Made by a program: the position numbers and the translations under genes. From positions 337,471 through 401,470 of the forward strand of contig JAQGDQ010000201.1 in the NCBI GenBank assembly GCA_030141605.1: a stretch of DNA of 64,000 bases, read 5' to 3'. Source of the stretch: Tubiluchus corallicola (lineage: Eukaryota; Priapulida; Priapulimorpha; Priapulimorphida; Tubiluchidae). Under the pieces are notes generated by a model. That model was given only the letters and a program-made list of their open reading frames with translations. It did no database searches and was not told the DNA's origin. Below, piece after piece: positions 1 to 42,600 of this stretch (the first letter of the stretch is position 1; every line of letters begins with the position of its first letter).

Positions 1-2174
1 TGTGATCAAAACTTCGTCAAATTTTTTTTGCCTCACCTGATATAACGTACTGGTTCTTCTAGTACACAACATACAATTTTAATATAATTCGTTAAAGTAA
101 CCGAAATGAGAGTTTACAAATTTGATGTGTGTTTTGCATTGGCAAAAATTAATACTGTTAAGCACAAACACAAAAATTCAAGGACATTTATTCTGCCCAA
201 GAACTAGCTATTCAATACGGCAAAGAAAAAAGAGGAACCTTATCAGGAAAAAAGAAAAACCAAAAAAGAATAATTTGATTATAATTAGTTTCAGCGCATT
301 TATTTTGAAAATAAAATACTTGCATATTTACATATAATCAGATGTATCCAGCACACTATAATCAACATAGTATCATATCACCGATTATAAAAAGCTTTAA
401 CAATTCTTCCAACCAAGTCATAACAGAGGCAAACACTATTTAGCATTAAATTTCCAACCATCTCTATGCTTGCTTGACTAATATTATCATCATTTTCTTT
501 GCATAAATACAACCAGCAAGTACATGCAGCCGTAATCAGCAAAAGTCATAAACTTGTTGTTGCTATACATTTCTAAAGGCTTTCTTTTAAAAAGAGCATT
601 AAGATGTCAAATATATACATATCGGATCCCTTAACTATCAATGCAAACCAATAGCATTGTTGTGCAACAGTAATTGGTTACAGTATTTTAAATATACAGT
701 CAAGTGAACCACTAAAGTGTTGAACATAAGTCATAATTCTACAAACAACAAAGCTACTGCTTAACTAAATATACAGGAAAATAAACAAAATTAAAAGAGA
801 AACATGAAAACCATCAACAACATGGCACAAGATTTAATTGGTTAAATAATTTCCCATATGTATCGCATGCATGCTGGGCATGTACAGGAGAAAAATATTG
901 TTTTGCTACAGTTTAAGTACCAGATCAACTGCAAATTCAAATTTCAAGTATAACACTTGCTTTGCTTGATTTATACGCGCAAAAAACTCGTCTACTACTC
1001 AAAACTGTCGATTTTTAGCTTATCAGTTAAGTTTCATAATTTAGTGAGTGTAGTGTTAAATACTGACACAATGTTTTAAAAGGCTGGACCGAGGATAAGC
1101 ATTGAGTTTCCATATTTTAATTAATAGTAAATACAATTCAATTTTCTTTGCACTTTATAAAAACCTTTGAAAGCCTGATTAATGACTGATTGCGATGACA
1201 GTTTCACTGAAAAAAAATTAATTTTAAACAGTAAATGAAGATTTTTTTCTGCTTAATATAACAATTAACTTAAATCAGATACACAATTGTAATGCAACAG
1301 CTAACAGAATGTCATAATGGCTAGCTACACAGGAAATTAATTCATGATAAGTTTAAAAAATCACGAACCAGTACATAATGTCAAATGATACCTCAGATGG
1401 CAATAACAATTGCAATTTTTGCATACCCGTTGCCTTGTAACCACATAACAATTACAGCTCACAGAAACTGTATTTAAAAAATTCCTAATGAAGCTTTATA
1501 CAAAAACTATTGTACGTTAACTTAACACATTACTGAAAATTACAAAAACCTTTCTCTACCCCTCAAAACAGAACTTCAATAATTATCACCCACACACATA
1601 CATAAATATATTTAGTTTCCATAAATAACACTAAAAAGAAAATAACCTCTGACTAGGGATGACATACGAAGATACGATTCATAATGGAATAATTTTCACA
1701 ATGACTATTTTCTCAAACAAACAAACGAACTCAGTTAAGGAAGTGAATTCGTATTTCAAAGTTAAGGGAAAATGCTCACAGTTTAAGTGCAAGCTCAAAG
1801 TAGTAATCGTTTTTTCCTCAAACAGTCAAACATATTCCCAAGTGGAGCTTAGTTATAGATGTTTGTCTATAACAAAACCATCCCTTAAACACTAAAATGA
1901 TTTTTAAGATTCTGAACAAAATGCCAGCATTCAAATGAGAGCATGTTAGCATGGTACTAGATACTAACATAACTGATGTAGTTAAAACTTGTCAAATTCT
2001 AGTTCAGGGCAATTTGCAAATCTATGAGGCATGATGGAGAAAATATGTCATACAGTCAAAGACAAGGGTACTGTGAATCAATATTATCATACACTATGTT
2101 ACATGACATCAGCATTAGAGATATGACTATGTACAACATCATTATATACAGCAAATCATCTAGGTATGTATATG
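1..2174. other. AT-rich flank downstream of CHD1
   Basis: No coding region can be supported here. The open frames are short and match no family I know. The part nearest position 2174 should hold the 3' untranslated region of CHD1, which is transcribed leftwards, but I could not fix a polyadenylation site. Confidence 0.5.
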
Positions 2175-31024
<28,850 letters not shown>

Positions 31025-31200
31025 CGTCGGTCGGGAGCGATAAAAATTCAAACGGTTGTTACCAATAACTTGGAAATGTAAACAAGTTGTCTATGTAATA
31101 CACATTACGGAGATTATTTTAAAAAGCGTTTAATGGCTACACAAGCACCATCATTAAACGACATTTTCGCGACCTCAGTTCGTAAAACGTATACTTTCTA

Positions 31201-33602
31201 AAACATGTCAGCCATTCACTGCTGACTTCCCCAAATACTTCCCCGTGCACGTAGCGCCATCAAACGAGTAAAATCGACAAATGAGACCCTGGGAAGAGGA
31301 TCTGTTGGAATTTTGTACAGAAAATGGGAGGGAAAACATTAATCTTTGACAAATCTGCATGATAATCACATTTTTTAAGACAATAAATAAGTTTTCAGAA
31401 CATTGCTCTAATTGGTACACCCCAATGATAACATAATAATCAAAAATTCAAGTATAAACTTTAGCCAAACAATTCCAGATCAGAACATTTTATGCAATAC
31501 AATTATACCTCTTACCCCAAAAAGCAAATAGAGTACTCCAAAATCATTCTGCAGCATGAGCAAGAATAAATTATTGCATCAGCTAATGTGGCGGTAGATT
31601 TGAAGATACAAGAAATGCTGCAAAAATTAACTCGACCTGACCAAGCTCTGTCACTAATGTAAAGTACTTATACAAAAATATGCTTATTCTGACTTATTCT
31701 TATAGAAAATTTACTGCATTTTTCCAATGCACAAACAATGACACAGTCACATTTAGTTGAAAACATGATACTAACACATTTCTACTGGAACTGCCATTGA
31801 TGAAATGGACGTTGCTACCTGAATCAAGAAGACTCTCATTTTGTAGACGTTGCAAGAAGCAGTGCTCATTAATACTCCATTCGCATTAGTTAGTGACAAT
31901 GATCAAGTCCAATAATTGACTACAAAAAGCGAACTGTTCCCGCGGTAGATTTTGAAAATGCAGGTGGGTTTTAAGCAATGATACTGCAACATCCAAATCA
32001 CTTCCTAACTGGTCGACAATATCACGACCTGAACAACAAGTCTTTAGGAATATTCTCGTGTGTCTGCAGATGAAAATATAGTTAATAGGCAACAAATACT
32101 ATGCTCTGTGGGACTGAGATGGTTTAAACGACTAATATTTCCAGAGTTCCTCATCACATTTATTTAAAAAAAACTGCAATTCTTCCATATGCTTTCCAGC
32201 AACTACCAGAGGCAACACATCCTTCGTTCTGCTTCATGTAATTTCAATGACTTTGTCAAAGAGTATGCAATCCTATCAGCAGAAGTGTCATCAGTGCTAC
32301 TATTATTTGCTTTGTTAATCGCTGTGTATACCTCCATATCATCTATTTTAATCTTCTAGTTGCAAGGCTAGGCTGTTCTCTCTTCAGAGAATGGTGCTCC
32401 TTATAAGTCAATCATCAATTAAAATAAAATGTTAGAAAAAGCATAGTGACACATACATTTTAACCATCAAAATTTTAAAAGCCACCGATGTTGGTCAATT
32501 TTAACAATGTGTATGATGCTAATTTGGTTCAATAGTACTACTGTCCTTCGAAAAATCTCACTAATTTCATCTTAACATCGAAATTACTGAATCACTTGAT
32601 CAGCACAGATTCACATATTACTTGAAAGATGAGAAGAATCGATGAATGTGAAAGGAAACAAAGAATTTAATTTAGTTTTAACAGTTGTTCTTGTAATCTG
32701 ATGGCAGTTGTTAAGTCGGTTACTGTTTTTGGGTTTGTACAGATGCAAGGAAATCTCGCTTTACACACATTTAAATAATAAAATATCTATGACTTTACAT
32801 ATTAACAGTATAATCAGGAACCACTAAAATAATGTGTGAACATTTATTTAACTGTACGAAATATATGAAATTAATTTAACACAATTGTACTAACAGCAAC
32901 AACAAGTAGTTTTAACTAGTTTTTGAATGTAATGACACCAGCAAAGTAACAGAAGATTCATAATCTTCATAAAATAGAATAGCATTTAACAACTTAACAG
33001 TTCATAACAGTAGACAATTTCATCATTTTTGCCTAATGCAAGTGTGAAAAACTATGACTGACATTCATAGATTCAATTAAATTAATCTTAAATAAAATAA
33101 TTACCAATTTATAATTTTGTATATTCTGTAGAAGGCTGCTTAACTTTCAAGCCAAACATACACCTCAGATTTTACAACAAAAACATAAAGGATTGTTTAA
33201 CATGCCACAGAAGTATTCGGCCTCGGACAAAAATATTCTTTTTTGTAATGTCATTAGAGTTATCATTTCAGCTTAACAAGCCTAGCAAATGTAGTATAAA
33301 ACAATGATGTCAAAAATGTCGTAATGAATACAGTCATCAATACATTTAACTCAGTTTACTATGATGAAAGCTGAAGCATTCATACGTAAAAAACTCTAAT
33401 GTAAATGTAGCTCAAAAAGTGGAAAACAAATTAGAGTTATTTTCATTCAATGACTGAGTACAATTTAAGTACTTTAACTGTCATTAAAATAAAAAACTGG
33501 CACTTTTTGTGTTACCACAAAATTGCTAGATGACCATATTGGAACAGTTTGCAGCAATGTTTACCAAAATGCTCCATGGTTCAGTCAATACTTTCAGCTG
33601 TT
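31201..33602. other. Spacer between CHD1 and HMG20-like gene
   Basis: No gene is supported. A minus-strand open frame at 31886-32095 has fairly even composition (GSDLDVAVSLLKTHLHF) but no family I can name and no clear splice context. Confidence 0.5.
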
Positions 33603-33648
33603 TTATAGAGATGGCTCTACCAATTTTACTTTGCCTTCTTCGGAAGAC
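33603..33648 (-). CDS. Possible alternative terminal exon of the HMG20-like gene
   Basis: A strong pyrimidine-rich acceptor (TTTGTTTGTATTTTACAG) is followed by 46 nt. If joined to a donor at 38412|38411 in the last listed exon, these read SSEEGKVKLVEPSL and then TAA. The phase fits. Without transcripts this is only a candidate. Confidence 0.35.
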
Positions 33649-36600
33649 CTGTAAAATACAAACAAACTGTTTTTTACTTATAGGAAAAACTCTCCTTGCA
33701 TCAAGATTGAAATTTTATAATTTCACAGCTAAAAATTCAATATGATACTCTCCTTAAAGGAAAAGTACTTATTTCCAAAAGAGAAAATTCAAATATGGCA
33801 GAGTGCTGTGTGACATTGCTAATGAAAAAAAAATCCTCAAATTCATAATTTCAATTGCTATGTTTGTAGCTGGTCTTCCTCAAGACTTCATGAAGCTGTC
33901 TAGAAACGGGTTGTGTTGCACTGATTGTGTGATTATTTTGCACAAAAACTGTTTCTGAGAAGCAGACACTGTTGCCCATCCAAGGAAGTATGGCCGACGG
34001 TTTAAAAACTAAGGAAATGAAGCTTTAAAAGTAGGTGTTCTGATTTAGTCATCAGTGAGAAACGTGTGCTTTGAAAACTGAGATTTTGTTTGATGTACTC
34101 CATATTAACTAGATGTACTTTACGCAATACTAATTAATTTGCTTTTAAACATTAATAAAGGTTTAACTTAAACCTGCATGTTTATACAAAAACAAATTCT
34201 TCTCTGGGATTAGTTTAAATGAAAAATACTTTTAGTTCATTTAAAATGACACTATGTTAGGTGATGACCAAAAATGAAATAAGTGCACAGCGAGCATTTT
34301 GCTGCCATGGCTTTAAAATAAACCATCGTAAATTGTCATATTACTAGGCGCAGGCGTGATATGTCTGATTAATAACTTGTGTTTAGAGCAGAATTTAGAG
34401 GATGGAATTCTAATGAAAATGCTAACATGTTGGCTTGAAGTAGTCAGAACAGCAGACAACCTACTTCTAACAAGATTTGTAATTATTAGGAGAATACAGT
34501 GGAAGGACTAAAATAAAAGTACCATAATGCTGAATCTTAATTTTGTTAAATTATTTTGAAAGCATTTTGTATTACTCTAAACTTCATTTGTATTAATCAG
34601 GATGGTGAACAAGCCATGTTCGAACAATAAACTGTAGTTATAAGAGAGTTTAAAAAATGGGGCTTAAACAAAAATACTATATTTTGTTCAGAATATCTGT
34701 AGTATATATTAACGTTTAGTATATATTTTGAAAAATTAAATAGTACATATATTATATTTTATTTACACGTGTGAAAAGTAACCCAGTTTTGATTAATTTG
34801 TAACAATACTATTTTTGTTGTTGTGTTTCGCACACAATCTTTTAGTTACCAAAACATTATCCAAAAAAGGGCCATAGTCAAATTAATTGTTTTAGAAATT
34901 TTACAAGTACGAAGTTAAACTGGTACACAGTAGGTGTCATTTATTTGATTCACGGTTAGTAGAATTAATGGTATGGGCCGCTCCTATTCAAATGTATATA
35001 AAACTGTTGGCAATTGAACTCAAATAACTCTGCATAACTGACCCAATATTTTTGTTTCATGTACTTAAAATTAGAAATTTGTGTGTGATTAGAGAGCTTT
35101 TACTTCTTTTAGTCATTTTTACGTCGCTTTTGTGCACTACAGTACGTTTATCATGTGCGATATTCTAGCGTAGTGGTTTTGCTTCTGGAAGCTAAACATT
35201 TAATCACTTGCCAGTAGTTTACTTTTGAAGCTCCTGCTGCTTTTCACAGGGGAAGCAAAGTTATCACCCACTGCAGTTCAAGAGCTAGGCTTATTAGGTG
35301 TTTTGTGTGAATACATTATGTATGTGCATCATACAGCAACCGATTTTTAACATTTTTAGCAATATGAACATTTCATAAAACAACTTCTTCATGAAGAAAT
35401 GAAGCAACGGACCTCCCACGAATTTTCATAATTTTTAGTGGTAATAATCAAGTTTGTGCGATTTTTTATTTTCTTTGTTTATTAATTCACTTATATGATT
35501 TAGTATTCTGAAATAATTGCACATAGGAATTTTGTTTCTAAAGTTCATTTAAAGCCTTTGAATTACGTACTAAAGTGATGACTCATACTTCTATAGTAGT
35601 AATATGCTACACCCATCAGCTAATTGATTCAGTCGGTTAATTGGGTCAAAACACTTCTATCCCAAAGTGAGTTTATTAAGCGGTGCATACTGTATTAATT
35701 TTATTGTAGTGAAACAAGGTTATCTTCATAGGGCAAAATTGAGTAGAATCAAGAAAAAAGTCAAATGAGATGAAGGTCAAGCAACAAATTATTTGTAATG
35801 ATGTAAATATGCAGATATCTTTCAGTGAAGCCATCATTTAAATGCTAAACTTAATAGCACTGACGTCAGTAAACATGCTTTTATGATTCTTAATATAAGG
35901 TGTATTAATGTTTTTTTTTATTACTTCACAATACTATATTTTTTTGTATTTTGTTACTAATATTCTATATTGGGTGACATGCTTGTTGTTTCATATAGTT
36001 ATATGCCTTGTTTTGTTTGCTTTATATGTCACTTTACCATTTTTTGCACAGAATTTTGTATTTTGTTATTAATGCTTTGCACTCAGTGCCAGTCCATGAT
36101 GAGAGCTATTTTATATTATGCTATTTTTTTGTTAATCGCTATGTCTTGTTTGAGTTATATATAATTTTCTCATTTCCTGTTTTGTAGAGATCTGCTGTGC
36201 ATTGGCTAGATGGCTGCACATAAGAAGGTATACGTTGTGCCAGTAAAACACGCTTCTTTTTTCTTCGCTTTCTCAGATCTGTTTATCATTTCTTACTGTT
36301 TTAGTGTTATGATTTTGTAACCCAGAATACTGAAATAAATCAGTTTTCATGATGGTGTTAAAAAAGAAGTTTCTGGGATAATGAGATTCAAGACACATAA
36401 TAAAAAGAAATCACGAACTTTGAATCCTAATAATGACTAGTCAGTCAAGAAAAGAGGTTTATGGATTTCTGTTCACCAAATGTGTACATTAATGGCAATA
36501 ACAAATCCATCAAAGTAAGGACCAGGCACTGAATGACAGTAAATAGGCAGGAATTAATAAGTTGAAGTGCTCTTCAACGATGTGTTGACCTCAGTCTTTG

Positions 36601-39600
36601 ACTGTGCAATTCAATTTCTTTAACTATTTTCTCTTTGAATTCAGGTTGGGAGTAATAAAACGATTAAGTCATTTGGAAAATGGTTATTTGCTGTTCACTT
36701 CTGAACAATTTCCATGGTGTTTTGCTACCTCGATCAGTTAGTTTATGTTGTATAGCGTGATTTGTCCAGCACAAACTAGACACTGCTATGCCAATCCTTT
36801 CCAATATTTACTTTTTACAGCAAATGACAAAAATTGATTTCAGCCTTTTTTAAGGTTCAAATGCCTGGTTACTACCACAATGAATCCAAGAAAATTCAAG
36901 AAGTTTAGTTGCTTACTTTTGATCAGCCCCTTGCAGGGTAGCTTGAACCACGGTTGCTGATAAACATGTGAATTTTTTATTTTCTTTGCTTATTAATTCA
37001 CTTATATGAATTAGTATTCTGAAATAATTGCACATAGGAATTTTGTTTCTAAAGTTCATTTAAAGCCTTTGAGTTACGTACTAAAGTGATGACTCATACT
37101 TTTATAGTAGTAATATGCTACACCCATCAGCTAATTGATTCAGTCGGTTAATTGGGTCAAAACACTTCTATCCCAAAGTGAATTTATTAAGCGGTGCATA
37201 CTGTATTAATTTTATTGTAGTGAAACAAGGTTATTTTCATAGGGCAAAATTGAGTAGAATCAAGAAAAAAGTCAAATGAGATGAAGGTCAAGCAACAAAT
37301 TATTTATGATGTAAATATGCAGATATCTTTCAGTGAAGCCATCATTTAAATGCTAAACTTAATAGCACTGACGTCAGTAAACATGCTTTTATGATTCTTA
37401 ATATAAGGTGTATTAATGTTTTTTTATTACTTCACAATACTATATTTTTTGTATTTTGTTACTAATATTCTATATTGGGTGACATGCTTGTTGTTTCATA
37501 TAGTTATATGCCTTGTTTTGTTTGCTTTATATGTCACTTTACCATTTTTTGCACAGAATTTCATATTTTGTTATTAATGCTTTGCACTCAGTGCCAGTCC
37601 ATGATGAGAGCTATTTTATATTATGTTATTTTTTTGTTAATCGCTATGTCTTGTTTAAGTTTCTCATTTTTTCTCATTTCCTGTTTTGTAGAGATCTGCT
37701 GTGCATTGGCTACATGGCTGCACATAAGAAGGTGTACGTTGTGCCAGTAAAACACGCTTCTTTTTTCTTCTCTTTCTCAGATCTGTTTATCATTTCTTAC
37801 TGTTTCAGTGTTATGATTTTGCAACCCAGAATACTGAAATAAATCAGTTTTCATGGTGTTAAAATGAAGTTTCTGTGATAATGAGATTCAAAACACATAA
37901 TAAAAAGAAATCACGAACTTTGAATCCTAATAATGGTTAGTCAGTCAAGAAAAGAGGTTTATGGATTTCTGTTCACCAAATGTATACATTAATTGCAATA
38001 ACAAATCCATCAAAGTAAGGACCAGGCACTGAATGACAGTAAATAGGCAGGAATTGATAAGTTGAAGTGCTCTTCAACGATGTGTTGACCTCAGTGCTGT
38101 GCAATTCAATTTCTTTAACTATTTTCTCTTTGAATTCAGGTTGGGAGTAATAAAACTATTAAGCCATTTGGAAAATGGTTATTTGCTGTTCACTTCTCAA
38201 CAATTTCCATGGTGTTTCGCTACCTTGATCAGTTAGTTTATGTTGTATAGCGTGATTTGTCCAGCACAAACTAGACACTGCTATGCCAATCCTTTCCAAT
38301 ATTTACTTTTTACAGCAAATGACAAAAATTGATTTCAGCCTTTTTTAAGGTTCAAATGCCTGGTTACTACCACAATGAATGCACGAAAATTCAAGAAGTT
38401 TAGTTGCTTACTTTTGATCAGCCCCTTGCAGGGTAGCTTGAACCACGGATAGACTATCTATCTGTGCTTGAATGAAAGCACCATAAGTTCTGACATTCGT
38501 CAATATCAGCTTGTAATAATTGGCAGTTTCCTGCAATACAATACAAATCTATAATATATATATTAGGAAACAAGAGTGTGTGAAAAGTTTTCATTCTCAT
38601 ATATGCCTAACAAATTCTAGGTAACATTTAAAATGAGTTAATTATGACCTTAACAGGAAGGTTAAGGTCAGATAATTTTGTGCAAGTTGTGCTCAAAGAT
38701 GTACGACAAAAATTTTTGCCGCTGCTTATCTCAAAACTGAGTTTAGCAGTGCAAAGACAACAATTATCACCTATTCACTATACTAAAATCGTCATACCCA
38801 TCTGTTCTCTCATTCCTGTTTTAGATCTTAAAATGAAAAAATATTGACCTTACGAGTAATGTTCAATTTCTCATATTCAAAGCAATACTTGTTGGTCAAC
38901 TTTTTTTATACCAATAACTCCTCTTCTCATTTTGGAATAATTTTTACATAGAAATTACTTGAACTTTGACCTAAACAAGGTAATCCGATACTAGACTTGT
39001 TATAGTTATTAAGAAATTTTTGTTTCTGTTTCACTCTCTTTGCTTGTACTGTTTAAAAGGAAAATAAACCTTGACGTCACTGCAATGCATAAATGTGAGG
39101 TCATATTTTTATAGTGTAAACAATAAACACGGCGATTTTTTAAACCTTTTAGTTTTGCGTGTTACAGCACATTGTGAATTTTTTCTTTGGAAATACACAA
39201 GAAAACTATTTATAATTTATGCTGCACACAGATTAATTTGGCATTTCAAGCATAGAAGCAAAAGGCCTAAAATATTCCCCAAACCTAAAAGTGAATGAGT
39301 TACTTAAAAGCAGGTAATAATTAACTTTCTTGAATAATCAAAATGCTTGGGAATTTCGGATTATTGAAGCAGATAGAAATAGTAAGTCTTCTTGACTATG
39401 TAACATCCACTATTGCCATGAAGCCATAAAGCATTTTTTTGCCAGGTGATATGTTAATGATTACCATTACAATTGACCACCATTCATATTATTTTGTCTA
39501 TTAAGTCTTGTTAATGAATTCAATATTTAAAATCCAGGATTTGGTTATCAACATGCATGTAATGACGAATGTTAACATGAAGCATTTTTGGAAGGTAAAA

Positions 39601-42600
39601 TTTTAATAATTAATAACCATTGTTATTAACCATTTGTTCATCAACCATTAATTCTTCAATCATGGCATGATGTCCTTATTTTTGCTGTTTTATTGCATTT
39701 TTGGAATGTATTAAAAATTACTCTTTGCAAATTCATCTAAACTGATGAAATTTGTTTATTTTTGATCATTTGTCAGTGAAGTTTTTTTGCGATGCACATT
39801 ATGATCTCGCTTCTTTTTTGCTTCTGCTATGGTAATGAAATTTTTAAATCTTCCGAAGTCTTTGTATCAGTCACTTTATAAAGCTTACTGTGGCTATCAT
39901 CAACTTATCTGTTTGTTATACCAAATGTTCTATACTGCTGTTTTTTCCCTTTTTCTTATACGTTGCTAATGTTGTTTGTGCGCTTGAGTCTGCTGATGCA
40001 AGAGAAATGTATAACTTTAGATATTTTAATTTGCTAAAGTACGCATTAAGCTTGCCGTACAATTGTCAAACTATATTAAAAATGTAGTGTTTTTAAACCT
40101 ATAGTATTTTTCTGGTTCGCTGTTAATTAGTTTATTTTTATATTAGACAACACACATGCTATATATAGTTAAACAGAGTGTAAAGGTACTGCCACTATCT
40201 GCATCTATTCTTGTATGACTGTACTTGCATTGTAGAACTTTTTAACAAATTTTTAACAACGGCCAAATACCCACATTTTTTAACAAAAGAAATTGAAATA
40301 GGAATCAGCATAAATAAGTTTATAAGATCTATACACTTAAATTTTAGGATCTTGTCAACTCATTTGCAGAAAAATATAAGTTGATCAAACTAAAATGTTT
40401 CTGTTTTTACTATGGAGATAACCCCCCAATGCTGTAATATAGCAAAATTTTTAAGCCCATTAAAACTTCTTTATATGAGTATTCTCATAATTGTGGCAAC
40501 AATAAGGCCATCATTATAAGATATACATTCATTGTAGGAATTATTTTAGTAAACTTATTTTTTACATAGTTACTAATTAGTACCTGCAAATTCTCCACTT
40601 CTTTAAGAAATAATTCATTTTCCTCTTTCAATCGTTTGGACTTTCTTTGCAGATCTTTTCTTTCTGATTCTCTGGCTGAAACAGAACAAAGTAGCAAAAT
40701 AAAATATGGATTTTAAGAATAAATCGTTCACAATCAGCCTTGTAAGAAAACGTTTTCCCGGTGACGTGCCACGCCCTATTGGTAGAAACATGCCATCAGT
40801 ACGTGTGTATACATTCAAATTATTCGAAAAGTGCACTTGTTCCGAACACAGTGTGTAGATATACTTTTTTAAAATAGCTAGAGTCAAAAATCGTTCGTAA
40901 CCAAACAATCTTCGCCAAAAAAGAAAAACCATTAGAGCTGCACTTCTGTGCACACATTACTAAACAGCTGTTAACAAAGAATGCTATGAAACAAACACAC
41001 AATATACAATCATAACAAGAAACTTACTTCACATTGTTCATTGGCAACAATCCCATGTCGACATAGGTTAGATACAATGAGATAAAAAGAATTTGCCATT
41101 ATTCTTAGAATTTTATTGAATGCAAATTCTCATAACTGAATGCAACACGTCTACAAACTTCTGTGACTGGCAAGCAACTGAAGATTGTGAAGTAATCTCT
41201 TTGGGTGCGCGGCTGCATGCGTATGAGTCATGGCAGGAACCTAGCTACAGCATCAGCAGAAACTTTTTGCAGTATTGATCTAAATTCAACATACACAAGC
41301 GCGAAGTCTGCATTCCGTGCAACCAGTTCAGTTTATTTGGTCAGGGACCGTATACATATTGAAAAAATACTATCTAAAATAAAATTATTACAGAATTCTA
41401 TCAAAAGAGATTTTACAAAGACATTTTACTTCTATGCCGGTTTGCAGATTAAACCTGAGCCTTCATTTATAAACGCTTTTGGTCGAGGGTCTTTTGAGCA
41501 TATTCTAGTTTTATCGCAGAAATTATTTGCAGCACTACGCGCCACTTTTTCCTACGCTTCCATTTCTGCCATACTGTTATGTCAATAGTTACTAGTCGTT
41601 GGGACATCCCTTCTTTCTGTGACACGGATCTGATAGGTGACATTGGCAATAAATTTACTAGGCAATCCCAATGCTAGCAAGTTTGCAGAAATTTTGATTT
41701 TTTTGCCATAATAAATCCAGCATAATTATTAATCTGTGAATTTATAGTCACAGTAACAGTATAGTAACGATAACAACTGCAATAGCATCATGTTTATAAC
41801 TAAGGCGATCTCTCTACAGTTAACTTAGCAAAAGTTGTCTACCTCTTTGTCTAACTAAATTTTCACATTTTAGCAATTAAATCCCAACCCTGTAAGTGGA
41901 CTCAAACGCCAGTTAGGAATTCCAAACTGTCATAAGGTGTGTAAGTTTTACAATTCAACAGCTTCCAACACCATACTTTGCTTTCAGTGAAATTTTTAAT
42001 CTTAGAGTAGGAATGAGGGCGATAACACAAATTTTGTTAAAGTTTATGCATAGAATGTAAATACCAGAGACATCTAGTGCTTGAAACGGAAATATATATG
42101 TATGCAATGTCTAACAATGGAATACATAACTTAAAAACACTTCAGGAAGAGCATGAATTCTTTAAAATATAACTCTAGAATTTAACACAGCACAACCAAT
42201 GTATGAACAGAAAAGATATCTGTATTCAACCCAAAATATGCAAATCAACAAATCCTTGTCTGGAGACCTGGGGATCCTATTCATATATTCTGCTGTTGTT
42301 AGTATGTGTAAAACTTGAAGTTGCCAAAGTTCTGGGTCGAAAATCTTCAATGTATGAGTACATTAGTGTAAACGAATCATAAATATCTTAGCTTATTTAG
42401 CTGTTTAAATCTCTTTTATTAACCTACATACAAAACTCAGTTAGTTAGTATACATAGATAATATATTATATGCTATTTCTTTCACAGCAGGTTTGCTGAT
42501 AAACCAATCGGTTGCTGATAAATATGTGAACTCGGTATTCGTGGCACAATAGCGAAGAGGAACGAGGAGCTCCCCATTCAATTTCGTTTCATTCAAGTGT

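Noticed and set aside
35970-37842. Similar hydrophobic open frames MGDMLVVSYSYMPCFVCFIC in two places
   Set aside because: They are the same T-rich stretch repeated by the tandem duplication. The frames have no splice or domain support, and hydrophobicity follows from T-richness.
41205-41588. 127-codon plus-strand open frame in an HMG20-like intron
   Set aside because: No recognisable domain, no conserved motif and unremarkable composition; likely chance.
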